The notes under the pieces are model-generated. The model saw only the letters and a list, made by a program, of their open reading frames with translations. It was not told the origin of the DNA and did no database searches. This document shows positions 9,283 to 18,299 of a DNA stretch of 64,000 nucleotides, in pieces; the stretch's first letter is position 1; each line of letters starts with the position of its first letter. Origin of the DNA: Leisingera sp. ANG1. Lineage in GTDB: Bacteria > Pseudomonadota > Alphaproteobacteria > Rhodobacterales > Rhodobacteraceae. A program made the position numbers and the translations under genes. The stretch spans positions 124,001 to 188,000 of the forward strand of contig NZ_AFCF02000006.1 of NCBI RefSeq assembly GCF_000203975.2. The letters are read 5' to 3'.

Positions 9283-10203
9283 ATGGTGAAACTGATTATC
9301 GACACCGATCCGGGCATCGACGATGCCATGGCGATCTTCTATGCCGCCGCGGCCCCGGACATCGACCTGTTGGGCCTGACCACGATCTTCGGCAATGTGA
9401 CCACCGCAACGGCCACCCGTAACGCGCTGCGCCTGCTGGAAGCGGCGGATCTGGACGTGCCGGTGGCGGCTGGTGCCACCACTCCCCTGGTGCTGCCGCC
9501 GTTCAAACCCTCGGCCTATGTGCATGGTGACGAAGGTTTTGGCGACATCCCGGCGGCTGAGCCCAAGGGCAAACCGCTGCAGGAGGACGCTGCGGACTTC
9601 CTTTGCCGCATGGCACGCGAGCACAAGGGCGAGCTGGTGGTTTGCCCGATCGGCCCGCTGACCAATATCGCCCTGGCGATGCAGCGTGATGCAGAGTTCA
9701 TTGCAAACGTGAAGGCCATCGTGGTGATGGGCGGCTCTTTGGAGGAGGGTGGTAACATCACGCCCCATGCTGAGGCCAATATCTATCACGACCCGCACGC
9801 AGCGGATGTGGTCTGCCAGGGCGGTTCCAAGGTGGTGTTTGTGGGGCTGGACGTTACCCACCGCATCCTGTGCCGGCCGGAGGATTTCGAGGCCATCGCC
9901 GCTAAATCGCCGGAGCTGGGCGGCATGCTGCAGGAGATGTCGCATTTCTATATCAAGTTCTACCGGGAGGTTGCGGGCCTCAACGGCTGCTCGCTGCATG
10001 ACCCGGCGGCAGTGATTGCCTGCACCAACCCGGATCTGTTCGGGATGCGCGATGTGGCGCTTGAGGTGTCCTGCGAGGGCGAGACTTCCGGCGCCACGGT
10101 CGCTGCGCCAGACAGCACCCGCGACCCGGTTAAGGTCTGCATGACGGTTGAATCGGACGCGGTGAAAGCCTTGTTTCTCAAGCGCTTGGCCCTGCTGCCA
10201 TAA
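9283..10203 (+). CDS. Nucleoside hydrolase (IUNH family)
   Basis: This 306-residue enzyme should hydrolyse the N-glycosidic bond of ribonucleosides to base and ribose for salvage. The calcium-binding fingerprint DTDPGIDDA lies at residues 7-15 and the family motifs ANIYHDPHAADVV and SLHDPAAV (the latter with the metal Asp) follow. It begins 31 bp after pth with AAAGAGACAGGCAG before the ATG, so it may be co-transcribed with pth. Base preference cannot be read from the sequence. Confidence 0.92.
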   Translation: MVKLIIDTDPGIDDAMAIFYAAAAPDIDLLGLTTIFGNVTTATATRNALRLLEAADLDVPVAAGATTPLVLPPFKPSAYVHGDEGFGDIPAAEPKGKPLQEDAADFLCRMAREHKGELVVCPIGPLTNIALAMQRDAEFIANVKAIVVMGGSLEEGGNITPHAEANIYHDPHAADVVCQGGSKVVFVGLDVTHRILCRPEDFEAIAAKSPELGGMLQEMSHFYIKFYREVAGLNGCSLHDPAAVIACTNPDLFGMRDVALEVSCEGETSGATVAAPDSTRDPVKVCMTVESDAVKALFLKRLALLP

Positions 10204-10797
10204 GGGGGGTGGCCGGGCGGCCCGGTTGTTTTCCGGGCAGCCGCACCCGGTTAGCTGACCGCGCTGAGCATTAGCCGTCTGCGTTCGCTGCCGGGGCAAG
10301 ATCTCGCGCAGCCGGTCTGCATCGCCGCGCCCTGCATCCCTTCGCTTTTCATTCGCCGAAACGCATTGTCAGGTGCTGTGCGGCTTGCCCGCCTTGCGTG
10401 CCCGGGAATGGGTACCGCGGCAGGCTTCCATGGCGGTCGCGCTGGATGGCAGCTGAGCAAAGATCTCCAGAGCCTGAACCCGCTGGATCATGCGCAACGG
10501 TGATAAACCTGCCATGCTTGCTCTGCTCTGCGGACCGTTGCTGACTCGCCTTGGCAGGCCGTTGCGCCAGCGGCGCGGTCACATCATCAGTGTCGAGGCG
10601 ATGGCCTTTCGCTGCAGTTGCGTCACGTTTTTTTCAGCTTTGACGAGTATTATTTCAGAATCCGATTGTGATATCGGAGTGCTATGGCATTCTTCATGTG
10701 CGGTAGTTTGGATTTGCTGGCAGACATCTTTGATTTTTGCTTGCGCCAGCTGATTTTAGCTTTTCTAAGATACATGTTCAGATTGTGAGGCGAAGGT
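10204..10797. other. Long intergenic gap bordering the accessory region
   Basis: About 590 bp with no convincing gene. The first 30 bp include a weak GC hairpin (CCGGGC/GCCCGG) with TTGTTTT that could end the nucleoside hydrolase transcript. The right half (about 10625-10790) is clearly AT-richer than the surroundings and should hold the promoter of the radical SAM operon, but I cannot assign its boxes with confidence. Short frames on both strands have unconvincing composition. Confidence 0.55.
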
Positions 10798-11898
10798 TTG
10801 GTTGATAGGTTGTCGGTGCTGGCAGCATGCCGGCAGATTCAGGCAGAGCACCCGCACCTGCGGGAAAAGTACTCTCGTGCCAGAAAAGTCGTCCGGGCCT
10901 TCAAGTCGCCCGCATTTTATGAAGTCACCACCAAGTGCAATCTGAAGTGTGAAGGCTGCTACTATTTCGAAGGCGGGAAGACTGCGTCGATCCCTGCCAG
11001 AGATCGTATTGACGACTGGAAGAAGTTCTTCGCCGATGAAGCAGCACGCGGTGTCAGCATGGCCTATTTTGTCGGGGCAGAGCCTGCTATGGCGCCGGAC
11101 CGGCTCATGGCAGCGGCTGAGCACTTCCCTTATGGAAACATCGGAACCAACGGCACGATCAGGATAGACCCAAGTGTGCAATACCGCATTGGTGTTTCGG
11201 TTTGGGCTGGCGACGACGAATCCGACAAGCAGCTGCGTGGGGGGAGTGTTTTTCGGAAAGCCCTCAGGAATTATGCGGGCGACCCGCGTGCTATCATACT
11301 GCTCACTGTGTCCAGCTGGACAGTAGATCAGATCCCGCGTGTCGCTGAACTGTGCAAGGATCACGGACTCCCGTTGACATTCAATATTTTTTCTCCAACC
11401 CATGAATTCAACCGAAAGCTGTCTATCTCAGCGCCGAACGACAGTGATTTTTTCCGGGTCAGCTCGCCGCTTTCATCTCCGAAACTGGATGATGCTGCGC
11501 TGGAGCGGCTTCGGCGCGCAATGAATCAGGCGATTGAAGATTTCCCGGAGACTGTAATCTACTCAAAATCGTATAATGACTATATTTGCCAGCCGGGTGC
11601 GCGTTACGAACTTGATCCGGAAACGGGCATTGCAATGGACTGCCAATCCCGCATTCGCGAACCCATGCGGTATTTTGATGTCTCCCTCAGACCCAACCCT
11701 GTGAAGTGCGGCACGCCGGATGTCGATTGCAGAACCTGCCGCATGTACTCTGGAGGCTGGTCCTCCCAGTTCATCCCGAAGCCCAGGGATACAGCCAGCC
11801 CGGAAGCCTTTGAAGGCTGGCTGGATTCGCTTGAAACGCTTGGCCGGATTTTCCTCTATTCTCCGGCTGACGCAGGCGCCGCAAAGGCAGTCGCATGA
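10798..11898 (+). CDS. Radical SAM enzyme with SPASM-like C-terminal cysteines
   Basis: The 366-residue protein carries the radical-SAM cluster motif CNLKCEGC (Cys47, Cys51, Cys54). It is followed by YFVGAEPAM, a variant of the GGEP strand-2 motif that contacts SAM. The C-terminal third has more cysteines (ICQPG, MDCQS, KCGTPDVDCRTCRMY), consistent with an auxiliary Fe-S cluster as in SPASM/Twitch enzymes. The reaction is unknown. The TTG at 10798 is preferred because GAGGCGAAGG precedes it; a GTG at 10816 is the alternative. The gene overlaps the P450 gene by 4 bp (ATGA), indicating translational coupling in an enzyme operon. No peptide precursor gene is evident nearby, so a RiPP role is not supported. 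Confidence 0.85.
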   Translation: MVDRLSVLAACRQIQAEHPHLREKYSRARKVVRAFKSPAFYEVTTKCNLKCEGCYYFEGGKTASIPARDRIDDWKKFFADEAARGVSMAYFVGAEPAMAPDRLMAAAEHFPYGNIGTNGTIRIDPSVQYRIGVSVWAGDDESDKQLRGGSVFRKALRNYAGDPRAIILLTVSSWTVDQIPRVAELCKDHGLPLTFNIFSPTHEFNRKLSISAPNDSDFFRVSSPLSSPKLDDAALERLRRAMNQAIEDFPETVIYSKSYNDYICQPGARYELDPETGIAMDCQSRIREPMRYFDVSLRPNPVKCGTPDVDCRTCRMYSGGWSSQFIPKPRDTASPEAFEGWLDSLETLGRIFLYSPADAGAAKAVA

Positions 11899-13166
11899 GC
11901 TTGCAGGTTCCGGCACTGTCCTTGCCGCCGTTGGCCGAAATCCGCTGGACCTCTGCTGCGGACGCCATTCGTTTTCGCCCGCACACCCGGCCCAGGGAAT
12001 TGTTGTCGCAGGGGGTTGTTCCAGTGCCGGCCGGCAGGCGGAACATTTTTCTCATTTCGGATCCCGGCACTGCAGATCGCATTCTAAGGCGGGACAGCAA
12101 GCAGTTTCCCAAAGCAACCCCGCAGTACAGGGTCGGGTATAAGGCGTTCGGCCCGGGTATCAGCGGGACGATTGGAGAGACGAACCTGCGCCAGCGAAAG
12201 GCACTCGCCCCTCTTTTCGAAGGTGCGAATCTGCGCAGGGCCGCGGAAGCGGCGCGGCTTGCGGCGGCTGATGCTGCGCACCGCTGGACAGGCACGCGTG
12301 TCGTTGATCTGCACAAGGAATCCAGCCGGCTGGCCCTGGATGTGGCCTGGAGTATCTTTCTCGGCAATGGCGAGTATGAGGGGGCAGCGCCAAGTGTGCG
12401 CGAAGCCATTGAAAAGATTGCACGGCTTCCGAAACAGGATTTCGTGGAGGCGGCATCCGTTGTCCGGGAGCTGGTAGATACCTACGTTGATACGGGCCGC
12501 TATCTGTCCGTTGATGATGAAAACCCAATGTCTAAGATCGCCTGCGCTGCAGGCTACAGCGGCTCTCCCGGGTTAAGCCAGCCGGAGGTACGGGCGAATG
12601 CGGCGGTGCTGGCAGCGTCGGGGCATGTGACAACTGGCCTGACCCTTGGCTGGGGCCTGTGGGTGCTGGGGCAAATGCCCGCATATCAGGCAGAGCTGCG
12701 GGACAAGCTGGAACGCGAGGGAAGTATCCGGCCCGAACTGATCGCATTGTTCAGCGAAGCGATGCGGCTCTGGACGCCAGCAGCCGAAACCATGCGGGAG
12801 AACCTGGTTCCGGTTTCGGTGGAAGGGACAACGATCCCGCCCAAGTCCCTCATTCTGGTCTCCTATTACGCCATGCACCGGCGCTCCGGTCTTTGGGCCG
12901 AGCCGAACAAGTTCGACATAACGCGTTTCAGCCGGGCGAACCTGGCAAATATTCCCAAAGGGGCCTTTCAGCCGTTTTCAGGGGGAGAATACCGGTGCCC
13001 TGGCATGTCGCTGGCATGGCAGGAGCTGATTGCAGCAAGTGAAACCTTGCTGAGGCGATGCACGATCGAAGTTGAACCTGCGTCAGCTGCGGAAGTCGGG
13101 CTGGAAGCCGGAACCTGCATTTATCCCGACCGCCCGCTGCAGGCAAAAATTTCAGGAGTAAAATGA
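11895..13166 (+). CDS. Cytochrome P450
   Basis: A 423-residue soluble bacterial P450. Key motifs: ExxR as EAMR near residue 289, FDITRF as the PERF-like motif, and the heme loop FSGGEYRCPG with Cys368 as thiolate ligand. The I-helix reads ASGHVTTG near residues 240-247, where most monooxygenases have an acid-Thr pair; here the acid is replaced by Val, which can signal altered oxygen activation or non-hydroxylating chemistry. It overlaps both neighbours by 4 bp. No ferredoxin or reductase gene is adjacent, so redox partners must come from elsewhere. Confidence 0.92.
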   Translation: MSLQVPALSLPPLAEIRWTSAADAIRFRPHTRPRELLSQGVVPVPAGRRNIFLISDPGTADRILRRDSKQFPKATPQYRVGYKAFGPGISGTIGETNLRQRKALAPLFEGANLRRAAEAARLAAADAAHRWTGTRVVDLHKESSRLALDVAWSIFLGNGEYEGAAPSVREAIEKIARLPKQDFVEAASVVRELVDTYVDTGRYLSVDDENPMSKIACAAGYSGSPGLSQPEVRANAAVLAASGHVTTGLTLGWGLWVLGQMPAYQAELRDKLEREGSIRPELIALFSEAMRLWTPAAETMRENLVPVSVEGTTIPPKSLILVSYYAMHRRSGLWAEPNKFDITRFSRANLANIPKGAFQPFSGGEYRCPGMSLAWQELIAASETLLRRCTIEVEPASAAEVGLEAGTCIYPDRPLQAKISGVK

Positions 13167-15166
13167 AACACGCTTTGGCCGACGGGCACTACCTTTCTAT
13201 TTACTCCGCAATCGACCCTGTTTCGGCGGCTCATGACATTTACTTGCGGCACGACCAGAGCATGGCGCTGTGGAAAAAGAGCGGGCGGACGGTCGAGCTG
13301 ATCCGCTACTGGGAATTTGAACGGATTTCCGGCATCAAGCACCACAGCCTCTCCTTCGCCAGCAGGCGGGACGCAATCGCATTCATTGATGCGCAACTGG
13401 CCGACCTGGGGATGAGCAGCGCAGATCTTATCGAGATTTGGGGCACTCCGGGTTTGGAACAAATAGGTGGCCTGCGTATCAGCCCTGAAGCGCAGAGCTA
13501 CCCCTACCACAGCATCGCGCATCTTTTTTCCGGTATGCTGAGCGACACAAGCGTTTTCCAGAGCCAAAAGGTGCTTGCCATGGCAGTGGATGGAGCACCG
13601 GATCTGCTGTTTGAACGCGAAGCCCGCCGGAAACCCTACTACGCTGCGGCCTTCTGTGACCTGGGGCAGCCAGAGTTCTTTCCGGTTTCTTCGCCGGCAG
13701 TGCTGTGGGCCTTTTTGAAAAGCCACTACCGCATGGCTGAAGGCTCCCTGATGGCCCTGGCCAATGCCGCGACAGCACGGGCGAAAATAGAGGCCGGGCA
13801 GCTCATCGAGATACGCGACGCCGCTGAAACGGCCGCCGCCGGGCGTTGGCTCAAGGAATTGGCAGGCAGAATAGATGCTCTTGAGCCTAAGGATGAAGGA
13901 ACGGGCTTCACTTGCCTTGATCCGCGCTTTTCCTTTGAGGAGAACAGGATCAGCATGGCAGCAAAGCTGGTCCAGGAAGTTTCGAACCTGATGATGCACC
14001 GGAACGTGGCCCGGGCTGTCGACCGCTTCCAGATTGACCCCAGGGAAACGGTGTTGTCGGTTTCGGGCGGATTTGCTCTGAACTGCCCTGCAACCGCCTA
14101 CCTGACCCAAAGTTTCGGGTTTCGCGGTGTCCTGCAATCGCCGCCGGTCAACGATTCCGGCTTGTCGCTGGGGATCGGGCTGCACCAGTTCTTCGAGAAT
14201 GATCCTGGCTTCACCTTCTCCTTTGGGCATGCCTTTTACGGGCGCGGGCCTGTCCCGGCCGCCGGCTGCGGAGCCAAGGCTCAATTTTCTCCGTTCATCA
14301 AATCCAGCCGGCCGGCCGGCCCTGAAAGATTTGTGGATGATATACTGCAGGGCCCGGTTGTCCGGATAAGCGGCCCGGCGGAAATCGGTCCGAGGGCTCT
14401 TGGCAACCGCAGCCTGCTGGCAGACCCGCGGTCGGAAAAGACGCTTGGTGTCCTGAACCGCATCAAACAGCGACAGTGGTGGCGCCCTGTTGCGCCGATT
14501 GTGCTGGAAGAGGACGCCGGCGACTTTTTCGAGAATGCGGCCTGCTCGCCATACATGCTGCGGACCTTCCAGATCCGCGCCGGTAAGGCGCATCTCGTGC
14601 CGGCCATCCGGCATCTGGACGCAAGCGCTCGCGTGCAGACGGTCTCACGGAAGCAGAATGCCGAGCTGCATGCTTTTCTGACGGCTTTCAAAGAGCGAAC
14701 CGGCATTCCGATGCTTTGCAATACCTCTTTGAATGACAAGGACGAACCGATCATCGACAGCCTTGCTGAAGCGATGAACTTTGCCCTGCGCAAAGGTCTG
14801 CCGGTTATCTATTCCGATGGCTGCCGTATCCGGCTGCAGGACCACTCAAATTATTCTGCGACCGGACCGCTGCCGCGCGCCGGTGCCGGTGCGCTCGTGC
14901 GTTCGAAGGCGGAAAAGACAACCTCAGGAAAGCTGTTGAACCCCTTTGGAATATCCAGGAAAGACCTGATCGTGCTCTCTTCAGTCGGTCTGATTGACGG
15001 GGTGGACCTGCAAGACCAGCAACGCGTTGAACGCCTCAGGCGGCGAGCTTTCCTGCTCGGGAAAAGACTGGACAGAACACTGGCGCTCGATTTCACGTCG
15101 GACTGGCATTCAGACCAGAGAGCCAGTGCAGACCGGGCAGCCGGTTTTGGCCCCGGCCCGGTTTGA
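13163..15166 (+). CDS. O-carbamoyltransferase, NodU/CmcH/TobZ family
   Basis: The 667-residue protein fits the two-domain carbamoyltransferases that activate carbamoyl phosphate with ATP and transfer the carbamoyl group to a hydroxyl. The N-terminal Kae1-like part has YHSIAHLFSG (His near 116 and 120), the metal-binding motif of this family. The SGGFALNCPAT stretch and the hallmark EIGPRALGNRSLLADPR (near residue 408) with RQWWRPVAPIVLEED mark the C-terminal domain. It extends about 80 residues past the usual end. In this operon it would carbamoylate a product tailored by the radical SAM and P450 enzymes; the acceptor is unknown. Confidence 0.9.
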   Translation: MKHALADGHYLSIYSAIDPVSAAHDIYLRHDQSMALWKKSGRTVELIRYWEFERISGIKHHSLSFASRRDAIAFIDAQLADLGMSSADLIEIWGTPGLEQIGGLRISPEAQSYPYHSIAHLFSGMLSDTSVFQSQKVLAMAVDGAPDLLFEREARRKPYYAAAFCDLGQPEFFPVSSPAVLWAFLKSHYRMAEGSLMALANAATARAKIEAGQLIEIRDAAETAAAGRWLKELAGRIDALEPKDEGTGFTCLDPRFSFEENRISMAAKLVQEVSNLMMHRNVARAVDRFQIDPRETVLSVSGGFALNCPATAYLTQSFGFRGVLQSPPVNDSGLSLGIGLHQFFENDPGFTFSFGHAFYGRGPVPAAGCGAKAQFSPFIKSSRPAGPERFVDDILQGPVVRISGPAEIGPRALGNRSLLADPRSEKTLGVLNRIKQRQWWRPVAPIVLEEDAGDFFENAACSPYMLRTFQIRAGKAHLVPAIRHLDASARVQTVSRKQNAELHAFLTAFKERTGIPMLCNTSLNDKDEPIIDSLAEAMNFALRKGLPVIYSDGCRIRLQDHSNYSATGPLPRAGAGALVRSKAEKTTSGKLLNPFGISRKDLIVLSSVGLIDGVDLQDQQRVERLRRRAFLLGKRLDRTLALDFTSDWHSDQRASADRAAGFGPGPV

Positions 15167-15180
15167 CAGAGGGCCGCGGC

Positions 15181-16797
15181 ATGAATGAGCAGCACGCACG
15201 CAGTTTGATGCAATCCGGGAACTACCAGGGCGCCCTGTCGCTTTACGAGAGTTGGGCGGAGAAAACCGGAACGCCGGGAAGAGCCTATCTGGGAAAAGCG
15301 CGCGCGCTTGAGCAGCTCGGTCGGATTGAGGAAGCGCTTGATGCTGCCGAGGCGGCGGGCAAACTGCTTCCAAGGAACCTGGATGGGTGGTGGATAAGGG
15401 CACGCTGCCACAACAAGCTGGGGCAATCCGGGCAAAGCGAAGCATGCTGCCGTCAGGTGCTTGCGTTGAATCCGGTTCACGCGGGGGCGGCTGCAGCGCT
15501 GGCTCGCCACTATGTGAAAGGGGATGCTGCCGAGCGCGCGATGGCAGTTGTAGCTGGTTTCCATCAGGCGGGTGGTACGGACGCCAGGGTTTCTCTTGTC
15601 CACGCCGGCATTCTGATCAGCAGGCGGGCTTACGGTGATGCCGTGGCTATTCTGCGCGGGCTTCTCGATGACGGCTTGGAGACACCGCAGCGGCAGAACG
15701 CAGTGCGGCGGCTGGCGGACCTGTATATTACCTTGAAGGATTTCCCTGCGCTGCGGGCGCTCTGTGACGGGCACGTCAAGGACGACGATGACAAGATCCG
15801 CATTGCCGTGCGCCTGTGCAAACTGCCGCCAGCGGACCTTGGAGCCAGTTTCCCGTTTTCCTTTTTCAGGGAGCTCTATGAAAACAACGCAGGCGACACG
15901 CGTGCATTCAATGCGTTCTTTATTCAAGCAAGCCTGGCTGGCGAAATTGAAGATACCCGCGGGTTGGAAATTTCGCATGCTGCCATAGCCGACACGTCGA
16001 ATGGTGATATCTGCGGCCTGCTGAAGCGGCTGGAGCCGCCAGCGCCGGAAACAGCGGCCAAACCGGAAAACCTGGAATTCTGGCACCTATGCGGCCAGCC
16101 TTGCGGCAGTTTTGCGGCGTGGGCTGCCAGGGCATTGTGGAACCGGGAGGCCACAGCTGCGCTGGCACGGTACCTGGGCCCGCACCGTGGCAACCGTGCG
16201 GAGGTGATGAAGCAGCTGAACGCTCTATGCGCACAGCCGGACTTCGCCCTGCTTGCGCAGCAGCGGTCCCGCGGAAAGGGCTGTCTTGTGGCCGGATCCC
16301 ACTTGGGGCCTATCCGGGCCCTGCCGCCGTTTCTGGAAGACCGCTTAGACAGTGTGGGTGTCATTAGTGACCTTCGCCGGCACCGCTCTGCTGAAGGCCA
16401 AAATGATATCTCCGTTCGTTTGAACCCCGGACGAAGCTTTCGCGAAATCGCCATGTGCCTGAAACGGAATGCCATCTTATGCTGTGCGCCCGATGGTATT
16501 TGGCCGACCGATCCGAAACGTTTCTTTGACAGTGAGTTCGGGCCTGTCGCCCTGCAAACTCTTTATGCACGCGCCCAGTACGCCAGCGGGGCATCCTGCG
16601 TCTGGGCCGAGGCGTATTGGCAGGACGGTGAAATCCGCTTTGGTTTCCGGCCAATGCCTTGCCCTCGCGCCGGCGAGGGCAGGGAGGCCTTCGTGCAAAG
16701 ATGGGGCAGATCATACCTGATGCATACGGTAGAGCTTCTGAAGAACCGGCTGCCTGCATTTTACGATGGGCACCGGAGATTCCGGGAGAGGGGCTGA
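15181..16797 (+). CDS. TPR protein fused to an LpxL/HtrB-like acyltransferase domain
   Basis: In this 538-residue protein, residues 1 to about 200 are TPR-like helical repeats (GNYQGALSLYESWAEK, GRIEEALDAAEAAGKLLPRN, SEACCRQVLALNPVHAGA). The C-terminal 180 residues resemble the LpxL lysophospholipid acyltransferase fold: CLVAGSHLGPIRALPP near residue 373 in place of the HFGNWE motif, AILCCAPDGIWP, and FFDSEFGPVALQTLYARAQYASGASCVWAEAYW. The catalytic His is present but the usual His-x4-acid spacing is altered, so activity is uncertain. The ATG at 15181 follows GAGGG; a TTG overlapping the previous stop (15163) is also possible. Confidence 0.75.
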   Translation: MNEQHARSLMQSGNYQGALSLYESWAEKTGTPGRAYLGKARALEQLGRIEEALDAAEAAGKLLPRNLDGWWIRARCHNKLGQSGQSEACCRQVLALNPVHAGAAAALARHYVKGDAAERAMAVVAGFHQAGGTDARVSLVHAGILISRRAYGDAVAILRGLLDDGLETPQRQNAVRRLADLYITLKDFPALRALCDGHVKDDDDKIRIAVRLCKLPPADLGASFPFSFFRELYENNAGDTRAFNAFFIQASLAGEIEDTRGLEISHAAIADTSNGDICGLLKRLEPPAPETAAKPENLEFWHLCGQPCGSFAAWAARALWNREATAALARYLGPHRGNRAEVMKQLNALCAQPDFALLAQQRSRGKGCLVAGSHLGPIRALPPFLEDRLDSVGVISDLRRHRSAEGQNDISVRLNPGRSFREIAMCLKRNAILCCAPDGIWPTDPKRFFDSEFGPVALQTLYARAQYASGASCVWAEAYWQDGEIRFGFRPMPCPRAGEGREAFVQRWGRSYLMHTVELLKNRLPAFYDGHRRFRERG

Positions 16798-16915
16798 GTG
16801 ATCCCCTCTGGGCTGACCTGGCCGGTTGGCTCAGCTTTGTACCTGTTCACCGCCCGCTGCGGCAGGTGCGGCGGGCTGTTCCCTGCTGCCGTCTGCGCTG
16901 TGGTGCGTTCAATCT

Positions 16916-16945
16916 TTGAGTGTTGATTATAAAGATAAATATATC
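16916..16945 (+). promoter_or_regulatory. Possible promoter of the tail-collar gene group
   Basis: TTGAGT (16916-16921) and TATATC (16940-16945) are separated by 18 bp in a distinctly AT-rich pocket inside the 276-bp gap between the acyltransferase-like gene and the first tail-collar gene. This is a pattern match only. Confidence 0.35.
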
Positions 16946-17073
16946 TCAGGTTGTTTAAGGCGACTTCATGCAACAAAAAGGAGTTGTCATTCAGGCGTGG
17001 CATTTCGTGGGGACTGCCAGCTTTCTACCGCTCCGAGCGGAAAATGTTTCCGGTAACTTTTGGCGAGGACACA

Positions 17074-17622
17074 ATGGGACAACCTTTTCTTTCCCAGATA
17101 TCGTTGTGGGGCTTGGATTTTGCGGTAAGGGACTGGGCATATTGCGACGGTCAAGACATTCCTATCGCTCAGAATACAGCGCTCTTTGCTTTGCTCGGAG
17201 CCCGCTACGGCGGTGATGCCCGCACGACATTCGGACTGCCCAATCTTAAGGGGCGCATGGCCTGCGGCCTTGGAAATCCTGGCGAGGACCGCGGCTCAAC
17301 CGGAGGCTCAGAGACCGTAACGCTCAACGCAGCCACCATGCCGCAGCACAACCACCCGGGCACCATACTCACGGTGGCAGATACGGCAGGTACCAGCGGG
17401 CCGGCGAGCGGCTTGGTCATGGCCAAGCCTTCGGTGACACGCGGTGGGACCACCGCGGTGGGCAGTTCATTCTCCGATCAAAGCTACGTCAGCGCGGCAG
17501 TGAGCAGCGGGCTGCCTGAGACCGGAAGCATTGGTTCGGGCACTCCTTTCTCCGTCCGCAGCCCGTATCTGGCGGTGAGCTACGAAATTGCCATTGAAGG
17601 GATCTTTCCGGCCCGGGCCTAG
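17074..17622 (+). CDS. Tail-collar domain protein 1 (Mdp family)
   Basis: The 182-residue protein begins PFLSQISLWGLDFAVRDWAYCDGQ, the N-terminal signature of the phage tail collar/microcystin-dependent-protein family. IAQNTALFALLGARYGGDARTTFGLPNLKGR follows, and then a variable Gly/Thr/Ser-rich middle and the SPYLAVSYEIAIEGIFP ending. The domain trimerises in phage short tail fibres; free-standing bacterial copies have unclear roles, probably extracellular or surface-associated. It is the first of three tandem paralogues. The ATG at 17074 is set by GCGAGGAC upstream; the frame is open further upstream but unlike the family. Confidence 0.88.
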   Translation: MGQPFLSQISLWGLDFAVRDWAYCDGQDIPIAQNTALFALLGARYGGDARTTFGLPNLKGRMACGLGNPGEDRGSTGGSETVTLNAATMPQHNHPGTILTVADTAGTSGPASGLVMAKPSVTRGGTTAVGSSFSDQSYVSAAVSSGLPETGSIGSGTPFSVRSPYLAVSYEIAIEGIFPARA

Positions 17623-17663
17623 AATTTCCCTTGTCAATCCAACCTTGTTTCAAGGAGTACATT

Positions 17664-18224
17664 ATGGCTGAGCCCTTTATCTCCCAAATTTCCGCATTCG
17701 GGCTTGGATTCACCATCAGAGACTGGGTGCAATGCCAGGGACAACTCTTGGCAATCTCTCAGAACCAAGCGCTGTATTCACTGATCGGCGATATCTATGG
17801 AGGCGATGGCATCAATTCCATGGGGGTGCCCAATCTGAAAGGGCGCACAGTCCTGCATTCGGGATCGGGTCCGGGTTTGACCCCGCGCCAGATCGGGTCC
17901 TTCAACAGTCTCCGGGACAGAAGCCTCACTTCGTGGGAGATGCCTGCCCATGCGCATCCGATTTCTCAAAAAGCGAAGCCGGAACCAGGCACCAGCCTGA
18001 CACCGTCTTCAGGGTCGGTAACCGCGATACCCGAGGGCACCTACTCCGGAGCTTCAATCATTGCCGATTGGTACGCCGAAGCGTCAAACCTGACGGACCT
18101 GTCTTCGCTGGGCTCTCCGGCAACAGCGCCGAGTGGGAACAGTGCCGCCATTCAAACAATCTCTCCCTACCAGGTTGTCATGTATGAAATGGCCCTTTTC
18201 GGGGCCTATCCGCCGCGCAGCTAG
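17664..18224 (+). CDS. Tail-collar domain protein 2 (Mdp family)
   Basis: This 186-residue paralogue of its neighbours shares the PFISQISAFGLGFTIRDWVQCQGQ start and the QALYSLIGDIYGGDGINSMGVPNLKGR core. The middle region and the HAHPISQKAKPEPG segment are specific to it. It lies 41 bp after the first copy with an AAGGAG ribosome site (17652-17657). No signal peptide is recognisable in any of the three, so export, if it occurs, would use another route. Confidence 0.87.
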   Translation: MAEPFISQISAFGLGFTIRDWVQCQGQLLAISQNQALYSLIGDIYGGDGINSMGVPNLKGRTVLHSGSGPGLTPRQIGSFNSLRDRSLTSWEMPAHAHPISQKAKPEPGTSLTPSSGSVTAIPEGTYSGASIIADWYAEASNLTDLSSLGSPATAPSGNSAAIQTISPYQVVMYEMALFGAYPPRS

Positions 18225-18299
18225 CCACCCGGTGTCTCACCCACCTATCCAACCCAGCCACCGCCCTGAGCGGGTGTTTCAAACGAGTGGAGGCAGGAA

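Noticed and set aside
10490-10753. 87-codon frame in the gap before the radical SAM gene
   Set aside because: Weak start, Cys/Trp/Ser-biased composition and no similarity I recognise; the gap looks regulatory.
16968-17216. 82-codon frame starting MQQKGVVIQ
   Set aside because: It is out of frame with the first tail-collar gene and overlaps its 5' half.
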